Of a stretch of 64,000 nucleotides of DNA, positions 34,651-47,495 are shown piece after piece (positions within the stretch are counted from its first letter, which is position 1; every line of letters starts with the position of its first letter). The position numbers and the translations under genes are program-made. This DNA comes from Cryptomeria japonica (lineage: Eukaryota; Streptophyta; Pinopsida; Cupressales; Cupressaceae): NCBI RefSeq assembly GCF_030272615.1, contig NC_081406.1, positions 267,769,692-267,833,691 of the forward strand, read 5' to 3'. Below the pieces are notes generated by a model that had not been told where the DNA came from, ran no database searches, and saw only the letters and a program-made list of their open reading frames with translations.

Positions 34651-36940
34651 CCTATGAGACTTCAGGATATTCATCCACTCAAACATCAACACTCTCAATA
34701 ATTCTCCGTGTCTGGTTGTTAAAACACTTGTAGGTTTTACTCTTGATGGAATAACCAAAAAATTTCCCTTCATCACTTTTAGCCTCAAATTTGCTGACAT
34801 AATCACCTCTCTTAATAAAACATTTGCTTCAAAATATCTTGAAATAACTAACATCAGGTGATCCTTCATACCAGTATTCATAAGGAGTCTTGTCCTTGCC
34901 TCATTTTACCAGAACCCAGTTTCTTTGTGTAGATAGTTGTGCTGACATCTTCTCGCCAGAAAGTTTTCACTACACCTCCTTGTATCAACATCATCCTAGA
35001 AGCTTCAACAACTGACCAGTTGTTCCTCTTTGCGATACCATTCTACTGTGGTGTTCTTGGTGTAGAAAGCTACCATTTGATAGCATGTTCTTCACAATAT
35101 CTAGTGAATTCCTCAGAAGTAAATTCACCACCTTGATCAATCCTCAAACATTTTATCTTTTTTCCACTCTCCTTCTCAGCTAAGGCCTTGAATGCCTTGA
35201 ACTTAAAAAAATATTCAGTCTTATCCTTCAAGAATGTGACCCACATCATCCTTTTGCAATCATCAGTGAAGATCATAAAGTATCTGTCACCTTGAATACT
35301 TTTTGTCCTTATTGGTCCACAAAGATATGCATGAACCGAATCTAACTTATGCTCTACTGAAAAAGATTTGCTCTTGAAAGTTGAGGATGTCATCTTTCCC
35401 AACTGACATTCCTTACAAAGAGAATTAACCGGTTTGTCCAACTAAGGAAAACCTCTCATCGTCTTGGACTTACTCACTTTAACAATGTTATCAAAGTTTA
35501 TATGAAAAAATCTCCTATGTCAAATCCAACTATTATCTATCTTTGCAATTAAACAGTTGTTGACTTTAGGATTAAGGTGAAATAGGTTACCTTTATTTTG
35601 CTTCCCAATTGCAATCAGTTCACCTTGGCTCCCATAGATTTTGCACATACCATTTTAAAAATCTAGTGGGTATTCTCTGTCATTGAGTTGTGCCACACTC
35701 AAAAGATTGTGCTTTAGACCTTCAACCCAATAGACATCATCTGCACTTCTTTTTCCATTAAGAGAAATAGATCCCTTACCTTTAACCATGTAGGGTGAGT
35801 CATTACCAAATCTAACCACTCCGCCATCAAATTCCTTCAAAGAAAGAAATTTGCTTCAATCACCGGTCATATGATATGAACAACCACTATCATTGATCCA
35901 ATCACCAGAGTTGTCCATACTTGATACTAACACCTTTTGATCAGATATTTCTTCTTTAATGGCTATAAACACAATATCTTCATTAGCATCACCATCAGAT
36001 TCCTCATCAGTGATACCACCATCAACAACAATAAGATAATCTCTCTTGCCTTTACCCTTATACTTCTTCAATTTCTCTCGCTTGTGATCATTTTCACCAT
36101 TAGGATAGTTAGCAGCTATATGTCTAATATTTAAGCATGCAAAACATTTAAAGGTAATTTAACTCTATATTTACTAGTGCCTCTAGGCAACCGCTTAGCC
36201 AACAATGCTTCAAACTCAACTAAATTGTCTTCATCATCAACTTCTCTGTTGGATCTAGATTCATAATGGTGACTGAAATCTCTACTTTTCCTCATAGATG
36301 GGTTAGAAACAGAAGCTCTAAATGCATAATCAGATTTCTATATACTACCATCATAACCATTCAATTCAAAAGTAGTAAGCTTGCCAATGATGGATTCAAG
36401 GGTTACCTTAGTTTTGTCAATGGATTTAAGCTCCTGAATGGTTGTAACTCAGATAGAGTAGACCGGTAGAAAGGTTCTTAGTACCTTATTGATCACTGTG
36501 GCATCTTCCACTTTACCTCCTGCACTCTTAATTTCGTCGACTATCTCTTCTATCCTTTGACCATACTTCTGGATATTCTCACCTTTAGCCATCCTCATAT
36601 CATCAAACTTCCCTCTTAGACTCTCTTCTTTAGTAATCTTAACATGTTCATCACCGCTATAAATCTCTTCAAGTTTTTGCCATACCTCATATGCAATCTC
36701 TAGACAATGAACATCAACATACTCTGCATCAGACAAAGAACTGATAATAGCCTCTAATGCTTGATTGTTTTCTTGTAGTTCTTTCTTCTAATCATCACTC
36801 ATAATCCTAGTAGGTGCAACATATTTAGTATTGACATGTTCCCAATACTGGCTTCCTAGACTCTTGATGTAAATTTTCATTATGTCACTCCATATCCTAT
36901 AGTTCTCTCTATTAAACTTTGGACCTTCCTTCTTCATCAT
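34651..36940 (-). pseudogene. gag-pol: Copia C Gag, protease and integrase, cut before RT
   Basis: The ATG at 36940 opens MMKKEGPKFNRENYRIW. The UBN2 Gag follows (AYEVWQKLEEIYSGDEH), and the knuckle region near 36150 has lost two Cys. The protease site reads WINDSGCSYHMTGD near 35870 and the pre-integrase domain follows (VRFGNDSPYMVKG). Integrase shows CKECQLGKM, VHAYLCGPI (first catalytic Asp replaced by Tyr), LRIDQGGEF and a decayed Glu region. Reading becomes poor near 34900 and ends at the H junction. The RT and most of RNase H are absent; the last 30 codons lie at 15237. Confidence 0.85.
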
Positions 36941-37010
36941 GATCTGCAAGATCTGTACCTCAAGTTGTTAGGCTTAGACCTTAGAGGACTTGGAGAACTC
37001 TAATACCAAT

Positions 37011-38432
37011 TGATGGTATGATGAAAGAATAAGAATCCGGTCAACTACTTAGAGTGGGGGGTGAATCAATAGATAGAAAAACTGATACAAACTTTCCAAT
37101 CTCAAAATCAATTTCTCAAAGTAAACTTAGAACTATCAATGCAATATCACTGTCAAGATAAAAACTCTTAAGATAAACGGGTTGACTATTACAACAAATC
37201 AACAGTAAACAACTTCAAACTCATAAACATCCAAATGCTTTTACTTATGTAGTAAAACTTCCATTTCACAATGTTTCTGGTTATCATGACTTATCAAAGT
37301 GGATTAAGTAGTCTAAGAAAATCAATCATAAGAACATAACTAAAAAAAATTCACCACTTGACACAATATTTTTTACGTGGAAACCCAAATGGGAAAAACA
37401 ATGGTGAGATGAGACTCACAAGATGACTATCTGAACTCTTCTGAAGTTTGCCCTGTTAGGAGCCAAACATGTTAAAGCTTTACAAAAGTCATGTTAAGAA
37501 TATATCCTCTTAGGGACCACCCGGTTAAGGGATTGACTATAATGCCTTGTTAGAAGAAATACCTTGTGAGGAGTAACCTCGGTAGAGGATTTGAAAATCC
37601 AAGCTAATGGATCACCTTGTTAGAGGATTTGAATAGCACCAAGCTTGTTAGAGCTTACCTAGTTAGGGGATTTCAACTTTGCTGTAATTTTAGAAAACAA
37701 CAAGAGTTTGCTGATCTGTTTGAATATCACTACACTTTCTTGTTCGGATCCTTTTCATTCTCCTATCTACCTTTACTCAAACTGTAGATACATCATCTGG
37801 TTCGGCAACCCCACACACAACTAAAACTTTGCCAACTCTCAAACTAAACAATTCAATGACCTTATAAACAAATCAATTTGGTCAGTAACACAACAAAAAC
37901 CTAATCCTCTCATAGAGATTACAAACAAGTCAGTTCAAGTATGACCATTGTATTACATAGCAATCTCTGCACATCAATCAAGAAAACCTCAACTGCTCCT
38001 TGATCACCACTTCATCGAACTTAGTAATTCATCACGTGCTTTGCATTACATGCAATATACTTGCTCATTCCCTAGACAAAAAATATTTCATCAATGCGCA
38101 AAAATCACTTGAGATTCTCTTCATACAATAATCATACACTTCATAATCATTACCACTCATCATCAGATCATGAACCAATATAACCAATTCACAAAACTTA
38201 ATTAGTTAGGGTTTATGAAAAACAACAGGTAGGGTTTACCAGTTCAACTCTTCAATGCATAGCAATACCGGTTCACTCCACAAACTTACCTATCAGTTAC
38301 AATTTCTTCACTTAGCTCTCCCTACCGGTTCCAGAACAATATTACAAGAATATCAACAATATAATTATTGGTTAATTGACATCAGTGACAACATAACATA
38401 TCATTAATGCAATCTTCATGCAAATGCCAACA
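37011..38432 (-). repeat. 5' LTR of copia C (1422 bp)
   Basis: The minus strand begins TGTTGGCATTTGC at 38432 and ends CCATCA at 37011, followed by a PBS ATTGGTATTAGAG (36998-37010; one change from standard). It pairs with 13478-14914. To the right, copia B pol resumes without a gap at AGCAAGTTGG. Confidence 0.88.
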
Positions 38433-38530
38433 AGCAAGTTGGAAACATCTTCACCAAGCCACTGCCTAAATACAATGATGAATATCTGAGACATAAATTG
38501 GGTGTTCTTCCACCTTCTTCTAGTACTTAA
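38433..38530 (+). pseudogene. pol: Copia B Pol, C-terminal end
   Basis: Reads QVGNIFTKPLPKYN then DEYLRHKLGVLPPSS and stops at TAA 38528-38530. It completes the B Pol frame that was cut at 13477, which proves that everything between was inserted later. Confidence 0.9.
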
Positions 38531-38876
38531 AATCATTCTTATGAAGTCTATGGTTTAGGGGGAGTATATTTCTTTACAATTCTTATCCTTGAACCTCATG
38601 TTTGTCTCAGGGGGAGTTCTGAAATTTTTGTGAGTAGTATTGATGCTTCTTTTTATATTGTAATAATGGTTCATCTAGTAAAATCTATAGATGAGAGTGA
38701 TGAAAATTTATTCATGCTGCTATCAGAAGTTGCATGACAGTCCCCAAAGTGATGAAAAGTATTCATGTTTCTCTTAGAAGTCACATGACAGTCTATTGTA
38801 GGTCCCTTTGCCATTGTTGTCAAAGGGGAAGAAAGAGATGTTTGTATGTGTTGACATCAATTCCAATGGGGGATAT
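38531..38876 (+). other. Copia B 3' UTR with repeated purine tracts
   Basis: Purine tracts TTAGGGGGAGTA (about 38555), CAGGGGGAGTT (about 38610), CAAAGGGGAAGAAAGAGA (about 38820) and AATGGGGGATA next to the LTR at 38876. The phrase TTGCCATTGTTGTCAAAG precedes the third, as in copia C and E. Confidence 0.75.
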
Positions 38877-41123
38877 TGTTGGCATTATTGTCATTGATGT
38901 CAATAAGTTGCAGAGAAACCAAGTTTGCAGAGTGATTAGGGTTGTACATTGATCAGGGTTGTGAAGATATCAAAGGTTAGACAAAATGTAGATGTGTCAT
39001 GACCAAAAATTGAAAGTTCCATTCATTGCTATGTTCCATCCATTTTTGTTCTTTGTTATTTCCCTTAAGCCTAGGGTTTAGGGTTTATTTATTTTAACCT
39101 AGACTTTGTTAAAAACCCTTCAATCTATTATATTTTTTAGTTACCTTTTTGACTTATGCTGAGAGTCATCCAACCGTTGTGTGGGGCCATTCCTTTTTCC
39201 TAGGCATTAATCTCCTTGGTCAATCTTTTTTTATTTTCCAAAGTCCTAGCACCTTATTTTTTATTTCCCAGCGGGCGGGCCACTTTTCCTCTGCATATTA
39301 ATGTTCCACCTAAATATTATTGTCCTAAGGCAACGGAAATAGGTTATATCCTAGGCTACTAAAAGTACACAATTCTGCACATGGGTTAATCAGATGGCTA
39401 TGTCTTAATTGCATAAAAAAGGTGCTCAGTGGTTATTCTCTTAAAGTTTACAGTCACTGCAATAGGGAAGATAAATTCTGAATAGATCTTATGGTCCCCA
39501 CATTCCCACAATCAAAAGTTGCAGGGATGTTTATCACTATGGCATCACGCGATGCTTCCACATGTCCATGTTGAGCAATCAAAGTAGAAGGTGGGGCCGC
39601 ATAGATTAGTTGTAAGGAAGGACTAACATGGAGCTTTCTGATTGGCTGAGAGTGAGGTCTTTTGCATACACAGAGGCCAAAATTAGTTTGACTAATGTAG
39701 ATGTTTGATTTGCCGACCGTGAGGCAGATCTATGATGGAGATTTAAACTTGTTTTAAATTGTTTCGCTTCGTTTCTTTGTAGCAGTTCAGACCTGAAATG
39801 GTAAATGATAAATTAAATGTCATGGATGCATGCTAATAGATGCAAAGGCTTATGTGGTTATTGACCGACATTGACTGAGTAATGTGGATGCAAAAAATGA
39901 AGATAGGTGGCTACCAAGTGGATGAAAATGAGATCTGATATGCAGAGGTCAGTTGTTATAGGGGTGAAGTTTGATTCAATGAGGTGGTTGTCGATCCTTG
40001 GAGGGTAGGTCAAAAGAGCATGAAGAACACATTAATGGTGGATCTTTTGTAGGTGTTTGGATCAGATTCATTGGGCAGATTAATTTTACTAAAGATAGCA
40101 ATCTAATGCAGAAGGTGAACTGTACAGAGACCAAAAAGAAGAAAAGACAGAAGAGTCATTTAATGCATGTGCTCAATCCAAGAAGGAAAATCAAATCTGA
40201 TTCATGCCAGGACAAGATTAAATCACTCCAAGTGGAATAAAACAAATTCCTTGATGCAAAGTTGTTAATACAGGGCAGTTAATGTGATTCGACTAAAGTA
40301 GCTGAGCCTATTGAGATAGAGTGAAAAAAGGGGGGGGAGAAAAACTACACTAGTTGATAATAGTTGTTGTGTGAAGTGAGAAAAGTGTAGTAGTCAAGTG
40401 AAAAAGGAAGAAAAATATGTGAATAGAGATAGAGAGAAGCAACAAAGTTCAGTTATCAGAGTGCAGAAAGCCAAGACAACAAGAATCAGCAAGGTGCTGA
40501 GTCAAGGCAAAAAGGTACATGAGGGAATTGATTAGAGTAGAAGATAGATAGAGAACCTAGATCAAAAAGAGATGGAGAGGAAAGATTAGAGAGAGTTACT
40601 AATAGAAATAAAAAACACAGTTGAAGAAAAGAAGAATAGAATGAAGTGTAGATAGCAGAGAGAGAAAGGAAAGATAGAAGAAAACAAGTAAGGTGCTACA
40701 AAACTTCATTTGTAGTGAGGTACCTAATTTGTATTTGAATTTATACTTATTGTAAACTTTGATTGGGTGCTCAGAGTAGGGGTGGGTCATCCTTTGAGTT
40801 GTAATTTATAAAAGTAGGGGTTGGTGCTCAAAATATTAGGGGTTGGTGCCCTAAAACTCTTTGTAACTGTTATTCATTGTGAGGCTAGACTGGAGCAGTA
40901 GAATCCAACAACTATTCTCACTGAGATTTTTCCCACATTGGGTTTTCCTTGTACATCTGGTGCTATGTGATGTTCCTCTTATGTGTGTGAGCTTGTATGT
41001 TTGATACCTCTACTCATTTCTTCATGATTATTGTTATAAATGCTTATATTCTTTAGAAGGTAAAAAAAATTATTTATCACCACTGATTCATCCCCCCTCT
41101 TAGCGGTTCATTGTCTTTCTTCA
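38877..41123 (+). repeat. 3' LTR of copia B (2247 bp)
   Basis: Starts TGTTGGCATTATTG after the purine tract and ends TCTTTCTTCA at 41123, where gypsy K begins. Its last 1.07 kb matches 7183-8293. Outside the copia signature blocks (40911-40955, 41082-41106) it holds no gene. Short ORFs here lack any domain. Confidence 0.9.
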
Positions 41124-41512
41124 TTTGAATGCACTAATAATGTGGCAAACTATGATGCATTACTTCTAGGGCTTGATCTTTCCATAAAACTTGGAATCAA
41201 AATGCTAACGGTTTGGGGTGGTTCCTAGCTAGTAGTGTCTCAGATCAAAGAAAAATACTCTTCAAAAATAAGAGTCTTAAATAGTGTAAATGTGATGTGT
41301 GGGATTCTATTGAAATGTTTTATGCTTTCTCCATTGGATGGATAAAAAGGTCAAAGAATATAATGGATGAATTTTTAGCTAATGTTTCTTTGAATAGTAA
41401 TTATATTATCCTTGCTGGAATTTCAAAGGTGGAGGTGAAGACCAAGCCATTTGTCCTTGACAATATTTGTAGCTAGAAAGTGTTTGATGATGACAATGAT
41501 TTACTCTAGTTT
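41124..41512 (+). pseudogene. pol: Gypsy K RNase H domain upstream of RT, 5' truncated
   Basis: The frame begins in mid-domain at ECTNNVANYDALLLGL, followed by LDLSIKLGIKMLTVWG and LVVSQIKEKYSS. These are conserved RNase H blocks (the catalytic Glu and a Gly-Asp/Ser pair). Frame shifts and TAG stops follow near 41220-41460. The domain lies N-terminal to RT, as in gypsy G. The front half is removed by the copia B LTR end at 41123. Confidence 0.7.
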
Positions 41513-43191
41513 TTGCATTGTATAGATGAGTATGAGAGTCAAGAGATTGACTTCAATACTTTTGTTGAGATAGTTGATGGAAAGCAAATAATATTTGGGA
41601 ATGAAATTGTTCAATTGAAGTTAAACACGATCCTGAAAGGTCTTGTAGCATTAGAGAGAGTATCTGATGGGAATGATAATAGTGCCATGAAACCTACTGC
41701 AATGAATGTGGATGACTTAGAAGAAATAAACTTAGGGACTGAGTCATTGATCGAGAAGGTATACATTGGCAAGAAGATTAGCCTGCAGATGAGAACAATG
41801 TTGATAGCCCTACTAAGAAAAAATAAACATGTATTTTCTTGGTCAAATGATGATATAAAGTATTACAAAGAGGACCTATTCTAACATGAAATACCATTGG
41901 ATCCCAATTCCCAACCTTTTAGATAGAAGCAGAGGCCAATAAATCTAGTGCTCAGGCCTAAAATGCAAGAAGAGCTAATGAAACTCAGAGAAAGGGGAAT
42001 AATAAAACCAATTAGACACTCTTCTTAGGTATATAATCTAGTTCCAGTAAGGAAAAAAATGGTGATATAAGGTTATATGTGGACTTCAGGAACTCAAATA
42101 TATCATCCCTCAAAGATAACTATCTACTCCCAAACATGGAAGCCATGTTGCAGAAGGTAACTATCTGTGAGCTGCTCTCCATGATGGATAGATTTTTAGG
42201 TTACAATTAGGTCAAAGTGAAGAAGTCAAAGTAGTATAAGATAAAGTTTACTACACCATGGGGGACATAGGTTTATGTAAGGATTCCATTCGGGTTGACC
42301 ATTGTTGGAGCTACATTTCAAAGAGCCATGGATGTGGCATTCTTAGACTTGATTGATATCATCATGGTAGTTTACTAGGATGATTTAACAACATTCTCGA
42401 AGAGTGAAGAAGACCATTGTTTTCACCTTGAAAAGGTATTTATTAGGGCCCTAGAGTTTGGAATTTCATTAAATCCTAAGAAACGTAACTTTGTTTTCAC
42501 TGAAGGTAAGATTTTGGGCCATATTGTGTCTAAGGATAGATTCAGGATATATCTTGAGAGAGTGGTAGCCATAGATAGAGTGCCTATCCCTAAAACAGTC
42601 AAATCCATATAGTCATTTTTTGGTCAAATAAACTTTGTAAGGAGATTTATTCCCAACTTTGCCAAAATTGTGAAACCTACCTCTAAGATGATAAAAAAGG
42701 GGGCTAAGATTGAGTGGACTGTTGAAGTCTTGAGTGCCTTTCTAGCCATTAAGAAAGATATTAAAGAAGCACATGTGTTGAAATATCTTGATTTTAGTAA
42801 CCTTTCTATATTTTCTCATTTGCTTCATTTCATATAGTAGCAGTTATGATGCTTTAGAAGAATGATGAAGGATATGAACAACCCATACCTTTCTATAATA
42901 AATCTCTTCAAGCAGTTGAGATAAAGTATGATATGATGAAAAAATAGGCTTATGCACTGGTTAAGGCCATCAAGAATTTCAATCCTTACCTTGTAGGAGT
43001 TAAGGTCGTAGCTTATGTGCCTAGCGTTGCAGTCAAAGATATTTTTGTTAATTCGGAAGTAACAGGTAGAAGGCATAGATGGATCAATAAGGTTCAAGAA
43101 TTCAACATAGATATTGAGATCACCAAATTAGTAAGAGGATAGGGCTTAGCGAAACTAATGGCACAGGGAAATTTGGAAACTACTCAGGTAA
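41513..43191 (+). pseudogene. pol: Gypsy K reverse transcriptase and second RNase H
   Basis: A linker (41513-41884) ends HVFSWSNDDIKYYKED, the conserved entry to RT in Tat-like gypsy elements. RT follows in pieces: QRPINLVLRPKMQEELM, then RIPFGLTIVGATFQRAM. The catalytic loop at 42373-42384 reads Y-stop-DD. FGISLNPKKRNFVF and ILGHIVSKDR complete it. The RNase H/connection covers 42720-43190 (MVAVMMLQ-like block, QAYALVKAIKNFN). Several frame shifts lie near 42060, 42790 and 42830. It is non-functional. Confidence 0.82.
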
Positions 43192-43755
43192 ATGCCTTAT
43201 CTGCTTCAAACAATAAAATATGCATCTTGCAACATACTTCATGGTATACCAAGATCTTGTTTTTTTCTAAAACACATGAGGTGCCCTAAAGACCTGTTAG
43301 ATTCCCAAAGAAGAACCTTGAAATTACAAGCTCAAAAATATATTTTTATTTCTAGAGATTTATACTATAGAGATGGGGATGGTTTTCTATTTTTATGTGT
43401 TAATGAGCATCAAGCTCAAGTGATACTAAAACAAATGCATTCAAGGGTATGTGGAGGTCACTTCGTTGTGAAGACTACTACCCACAAGGTGTTAAGGTTT
43501 GGATATTTTTGGCCCACATTGTATAAAGATACCCATCAACATGTTGGAAGGTGTGAGCCTTGTCAAAAATTCTCTAGTAAGTTGAAGTAATCAGGTGCGC
43601 TACCTCTCAGGCCTATGCAGGTTGAAGCCCCTTTCCATTAGTGGGGTATTGATTTCATTGGAGAAATGACAGAGAGGTATAGTGGAGGACACAAGTGGAT
43701 TCTTGTTGCCACTTACTATTTCATAAAGTGGGTAGAGGCTATCCCAACAAGGTAG
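43192..43755 (+). pseudogene. pol: Gypsy K integrase, N-terminal part
   Basis: Zinc-binding H2C2 module: HSRVCGGH...GRCEPCQKF. Then the first catalytic region WGIDFIGEMT with the Asp present, and WILVATYYFIKWVEAIP. Cut at 43755 by the MITE-like insert and continued at 44701. Confidence 0.85.
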
Positions 43756-44700
43756 GGTAAAAGTACAAAGCCATGTCACACTTTTATAAAGGTAATGGTC
43801 AATGTTGATTCAGCTTTTTAAATTAAATTATAGAAAGTGAAATATATGTTTTGAATTTTGAAATGAGGTAAACTAATAAAATTTATATTCTTTTGTCTAT
43901 TTTATGTTTGTAATTTTAACAAAAATCTAAAAATTTATTTGAATGTAGTTTTTTATAAAGTAAACACTATAATTTAGTTGTTGATAAAATGTGGAAATTG
44001 AAGTTACACAAGCCACCACACTTTATTTAGTAAAATTTCCCTATTTTTCTTCAAATTTTTTTGTGTATATGGATAACTTGAAACTTCAGTGCATGGATAT
44101 ATTTTTTACTATTTTTTTATAAATATATATTTTCAATAAATTTGAAAAGTTGCATGTGTTGAAATATAACTCTTTCCAATTCCTGCCACCTTTTTTCTTT
44201 ATTATTTATCCAAATTAGAAAAGAATTATATCATCTTGACATACATTCTTTTCTCTACTATATCCTTTTTTTTCAAAATTTTAGTATTTTTCCTTGACAG
44301 ATAATCAACCTTATATTTTAGCTTTGGTGACCTAAATTCAATAAAAATAAAATATGAAATATAAAACTAATTAATATATTAAAAGATATATATTTTGGAA
44401 AATTCACTTATAGATCTATAAAAGGATATTTTTATATTTAAAAAAAAAAAATTATTTATAAGAGTAGGAGTTGTTGAAACATCAAATTTTTTTTTGGTAA
44501 TTAGACCCAAAGTGGTATAAAATATACGTTTAAAGTAGATATTTCCAATTGGAAAAGTTGTGAACCTTAAATAACTTAGCTACAGAAAATCTATATAGAC
44601 CATATGTTTGACTAAAATTAATTTATAATTAGAATTACTTAAATTCACTTGTGCTAATAAGTTGGCCTAAAATGTGACACAATTTTATGCTTTTACCTGA
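43756..44700. mobile_element. MITE-like insertion, 945 bp, in gypsy K integrase
   Basis: It interrupts integrase precisely between EAIPTR and ATSKVVIDF. The ends are imperfect terminal inverted repeats: GGTAAAAGTACAAAG... on the left and GGTAAAAGCATAAAA... (reverse complement) on the right, both reaching TGTCACA after about 20 bases. TAG flanks both sides and may be a 3-bp target duplication (the right side has an extra TGA). It is AT-rich without coding capacity. The superfamily is not clear to me. Confidence 0.7.
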
Positions 44701-45447
44701 TAGGCAACTAGTAAGGTTGTGATTGATTTTTTGACAAGCAACATCATCACTAGATTTGGGGCCCTAGTGAGATTGATAATGGACAATGCCATGTGTGTCA
44801 GATCTGAAGAGTTCACTATTTTGTGCAAATGGTATGGCATAAGCATCTCTTATGCAACCCCATATCATCCACAGGGCAATGGACAAGCAGAATCTAGAAA
44901 TAAGAGTCTTTTGAAGATTTTCAAAAGGACCCTTGAGAAAAATAAGAAAGCATGGGATTCAAAATTCAAAACAACATTATGGGTCGATAGGATTACTGTC
45001 AAGAAAGATACAGGGAAGTCACAATTTGAGTTGGTCTATGGAGTACAAGTCAGATTGCTAGTGAATGACCTCCTGCCTGTGTACAATTTTATCCAAGAGA
45101 ATGATTGGGATGTGCCTGAGCCAATGGAGAAGAGAATGAAGCAATTTCCAAAGCTTAATGAGATAAGGAATCAATCTCATAGTAGAAATATGAAGTTGCA
45201 ACAGTAGATCAAGTATCTATTTGACAAAAGAACCTCAAAAAGAAAGTTTGACATAAATGATTTGGTTCTAGTTTGGAATGGTAGAGGTCAAGATAAAGCA
45301 TATCATGGAAAATTTGAAGCTATGTGGCTTGGTCCTTATGTTGTTGTAGAGAAAAATGGAGAAGATTCATACTTCTTAGCTAGCATGAATAGAGAAATGT
45401 GGGAGCTATCAATGCATGGATAGTTCCTAAAGCATTTCTTTGCATAA
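44701..45447 (+). pseudogene. pol: Gypsy K integrase, C-terminal part
   Basis: Resumes with ATSKVVIDFLTSNII, the second catalytic region RLIMDNAMC, and the Glu in GNGQAESRNKSLLKI. The C-terminal domain (FDINDLVLVWNGRG, WLGPYVVVEKNGED) follows and stops at 45445-45447. Two TAG stops (45206, 45421) fit CAG. No chromodomain is present. Confidence 0.85.
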
Positions 45448-47495
45448 ACTCTTTTCCATGCATAGTAGATTAGGATATGTATATTTGTAAATATTCCTTG
45501 TGTTTTTTGAGTTGGTCTATTCCCCAGAGAAATCTGGATTCTCTCTTTGATCCTAAGAATCAAACATCCCCAACTAGAGCTGTTGTTGGGAGTGTCACTT
45601 TTTGTTGTCGTTCATGCCCCTTTTTGTTCCTTAAAGTCCTTGGGTTTGGGGTTTTGCAGTCAGGACATGAGGGTTTGAGTTTTACCCTAGATAACCGTTG
45701 GCTCTATTATATTTTTCCATTGATTGGTTGCAGCAGGTTGCAATCCCTAAAGTTGTCGATGGTAGGGCTTATGTTATCAGGTTACTGGCCCCATGTCTTG
45801 GACCCAAAATCTTCAGTTGGTTTCCTCATTGGGTATTTTAATTTTTTAAAGAAGTCTTTTGTTGTGGGCCTGCCATAAAATCCGAGTCCCCTAATGATCC
45901 TAGAGATCATGGCCCCATTACCCTTCATTGGTGGCCACATGCTTAAAAAATTCACTTAACTATTGCCTTCGTGCACTCTAGCACTGCAGGATAGTGGGGT
46001 CACAGTTTGGAGCCTTTAAATTCTTACCCTGTAGGCCTCATCTTGTAGCTGTTTCGGTACCATGAGATATTAGGATGTCAAATTATAAAGGGTATTTCTT
46101 ATCTCACATCCCTCTTTGGTCACAAGCTTTCAGGCTTCGAGATGGCGGGGTTAGTTACAAGGCAAGGGAATTCTTACCCCTCGATCCATGTAAGGAGAAG
46201 GAAATATGCCATGGGATAGCAGAATGTCGTGAGTGATAAAGGAACATATGGGACCTGTGGCTTGTTGGAAGATAATGAACAACAAAAGGTTGGCATTCTT
46301 TGTAGGATGGTGGGTGCCTTGGAAACACAAAGAAGCCTTACCCCATAGGGGTACAATGAGCCAAAGATTTGACTGCAAGTTAACAGGGGCTAAAGTTAAT
46401 CTTTTACCTTGCCACCCCACATGCTATAAAAATGGAGTGTAGAATGTTGTAGGTTAGCGGGTATAAGGGAGAAAATATTCCATGCTATCCCACACAGCTC
46501 AAGGAAAGAAATCTTTTACCAGATGAGCCTAGCGAGATGAATAAAATAAGGTATCTCCTATGGGATAGTGGGAAAGAGTTGAGGTATAAGGATGAGGTTA
46601 CCCTGCAAGGGTAGAGGTAGTCAGTAAGAAGGAATGTGGGTTAGTGGGGTAAGTGTGTGGTGTCTGCCCCGCCATCTCGTGAGCAAGATGCAAAGAGGAA
46701 AATCATCATGCGAGGTAAAAAAGAAATAAAATTGATAGGGCCCCACTATCCCACAATCAGAGAAGCAATATAAAAGGGACCCCATGGGGTAGCAACAACA
46801 TGAAGAGATAATGAATCCTCATTATCCCACAGTCAGAGAAGCGATAGAAAAGTGACCCCACGGGGTAGCAACAACATGACGAGATAACGAATCCCTGCTA
46901 TCCCACAACATGAAAAATATAGGATGAAGACCTTGCGGTCTAGAAAATGATAAAGGAATCGGATGGCCCCTCTACCCTACAAGAGGGATGAACTTACGAG
47001 AAAAAGGCAGAGTTTTATCAAAATTGAAACTTTGAAGATTAGTATAATATCAAGGGTGGCTAAAAATAAATTAAGGGACGCCATGTCGGTGGTCAAAGTT
47101 GTCAAAGCATTATCTCAACCATCCATTTTTAGATCAATGGTGGAGTTTGAATTTTGGGCCACCAATCGACCGAAGCATGCACATATGGAGTAATGGAAGC
47201 CCTTCTATGAGCAATAAAAGAAAAATTCAAAGCATTATCATTCACCCTATGATCAAAGAGAAAGAATAGAGAAATTTTCAAGCATCCAGAGGTGACCTTA
47301 AGAATATTCCAAGCCAGAATTGCAATCAAAATAATGTAGAAAATAAGTTAGTTCTAAAATCTCTCTCTATACTTTTGATAGGAAGGTCGCAAGTGATTGT
47401 GGGGGGTTTTGCGAGAAAAATTGTAGTTTTTCTCTAGGAGTCTGGGTAAAATTTATTGTTTAAATTTTGAAGCTTCTCCTAATATTAAGTAGAAA
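45448..47495. repeat. Repeat-rich noncoding region between gypsy K and gene J
   Basis: Rich in CTATCCCAC, its complement GTGGGATAG, and GGGGTAG phrases from about 45980 to 46930. It includes a 76-bp tandem repeat (starts at 46747, 46823 and 46899). It may be the 3' untranslated region or LTR of K, or the LTR/leader of the unit carrying J. No PBS or TG...CA pair could be fixed. The last 150 bases before 47496 look like a 5' leader. Confidence 0.5.
46747..46912. repeat. 76-bp tandem repeat, 2.2 copies
   Basis: TATCCCACAATCAGAGAAG at 46747 recurs as TATCCCACAGTCAGAGAAG at 46823 and again starts as TATCCCACAACA at 46899, with a constant 76-bp period. Each unit contains CCCCAYGGGG, a short palindrome. 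Confidence 0.9.
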
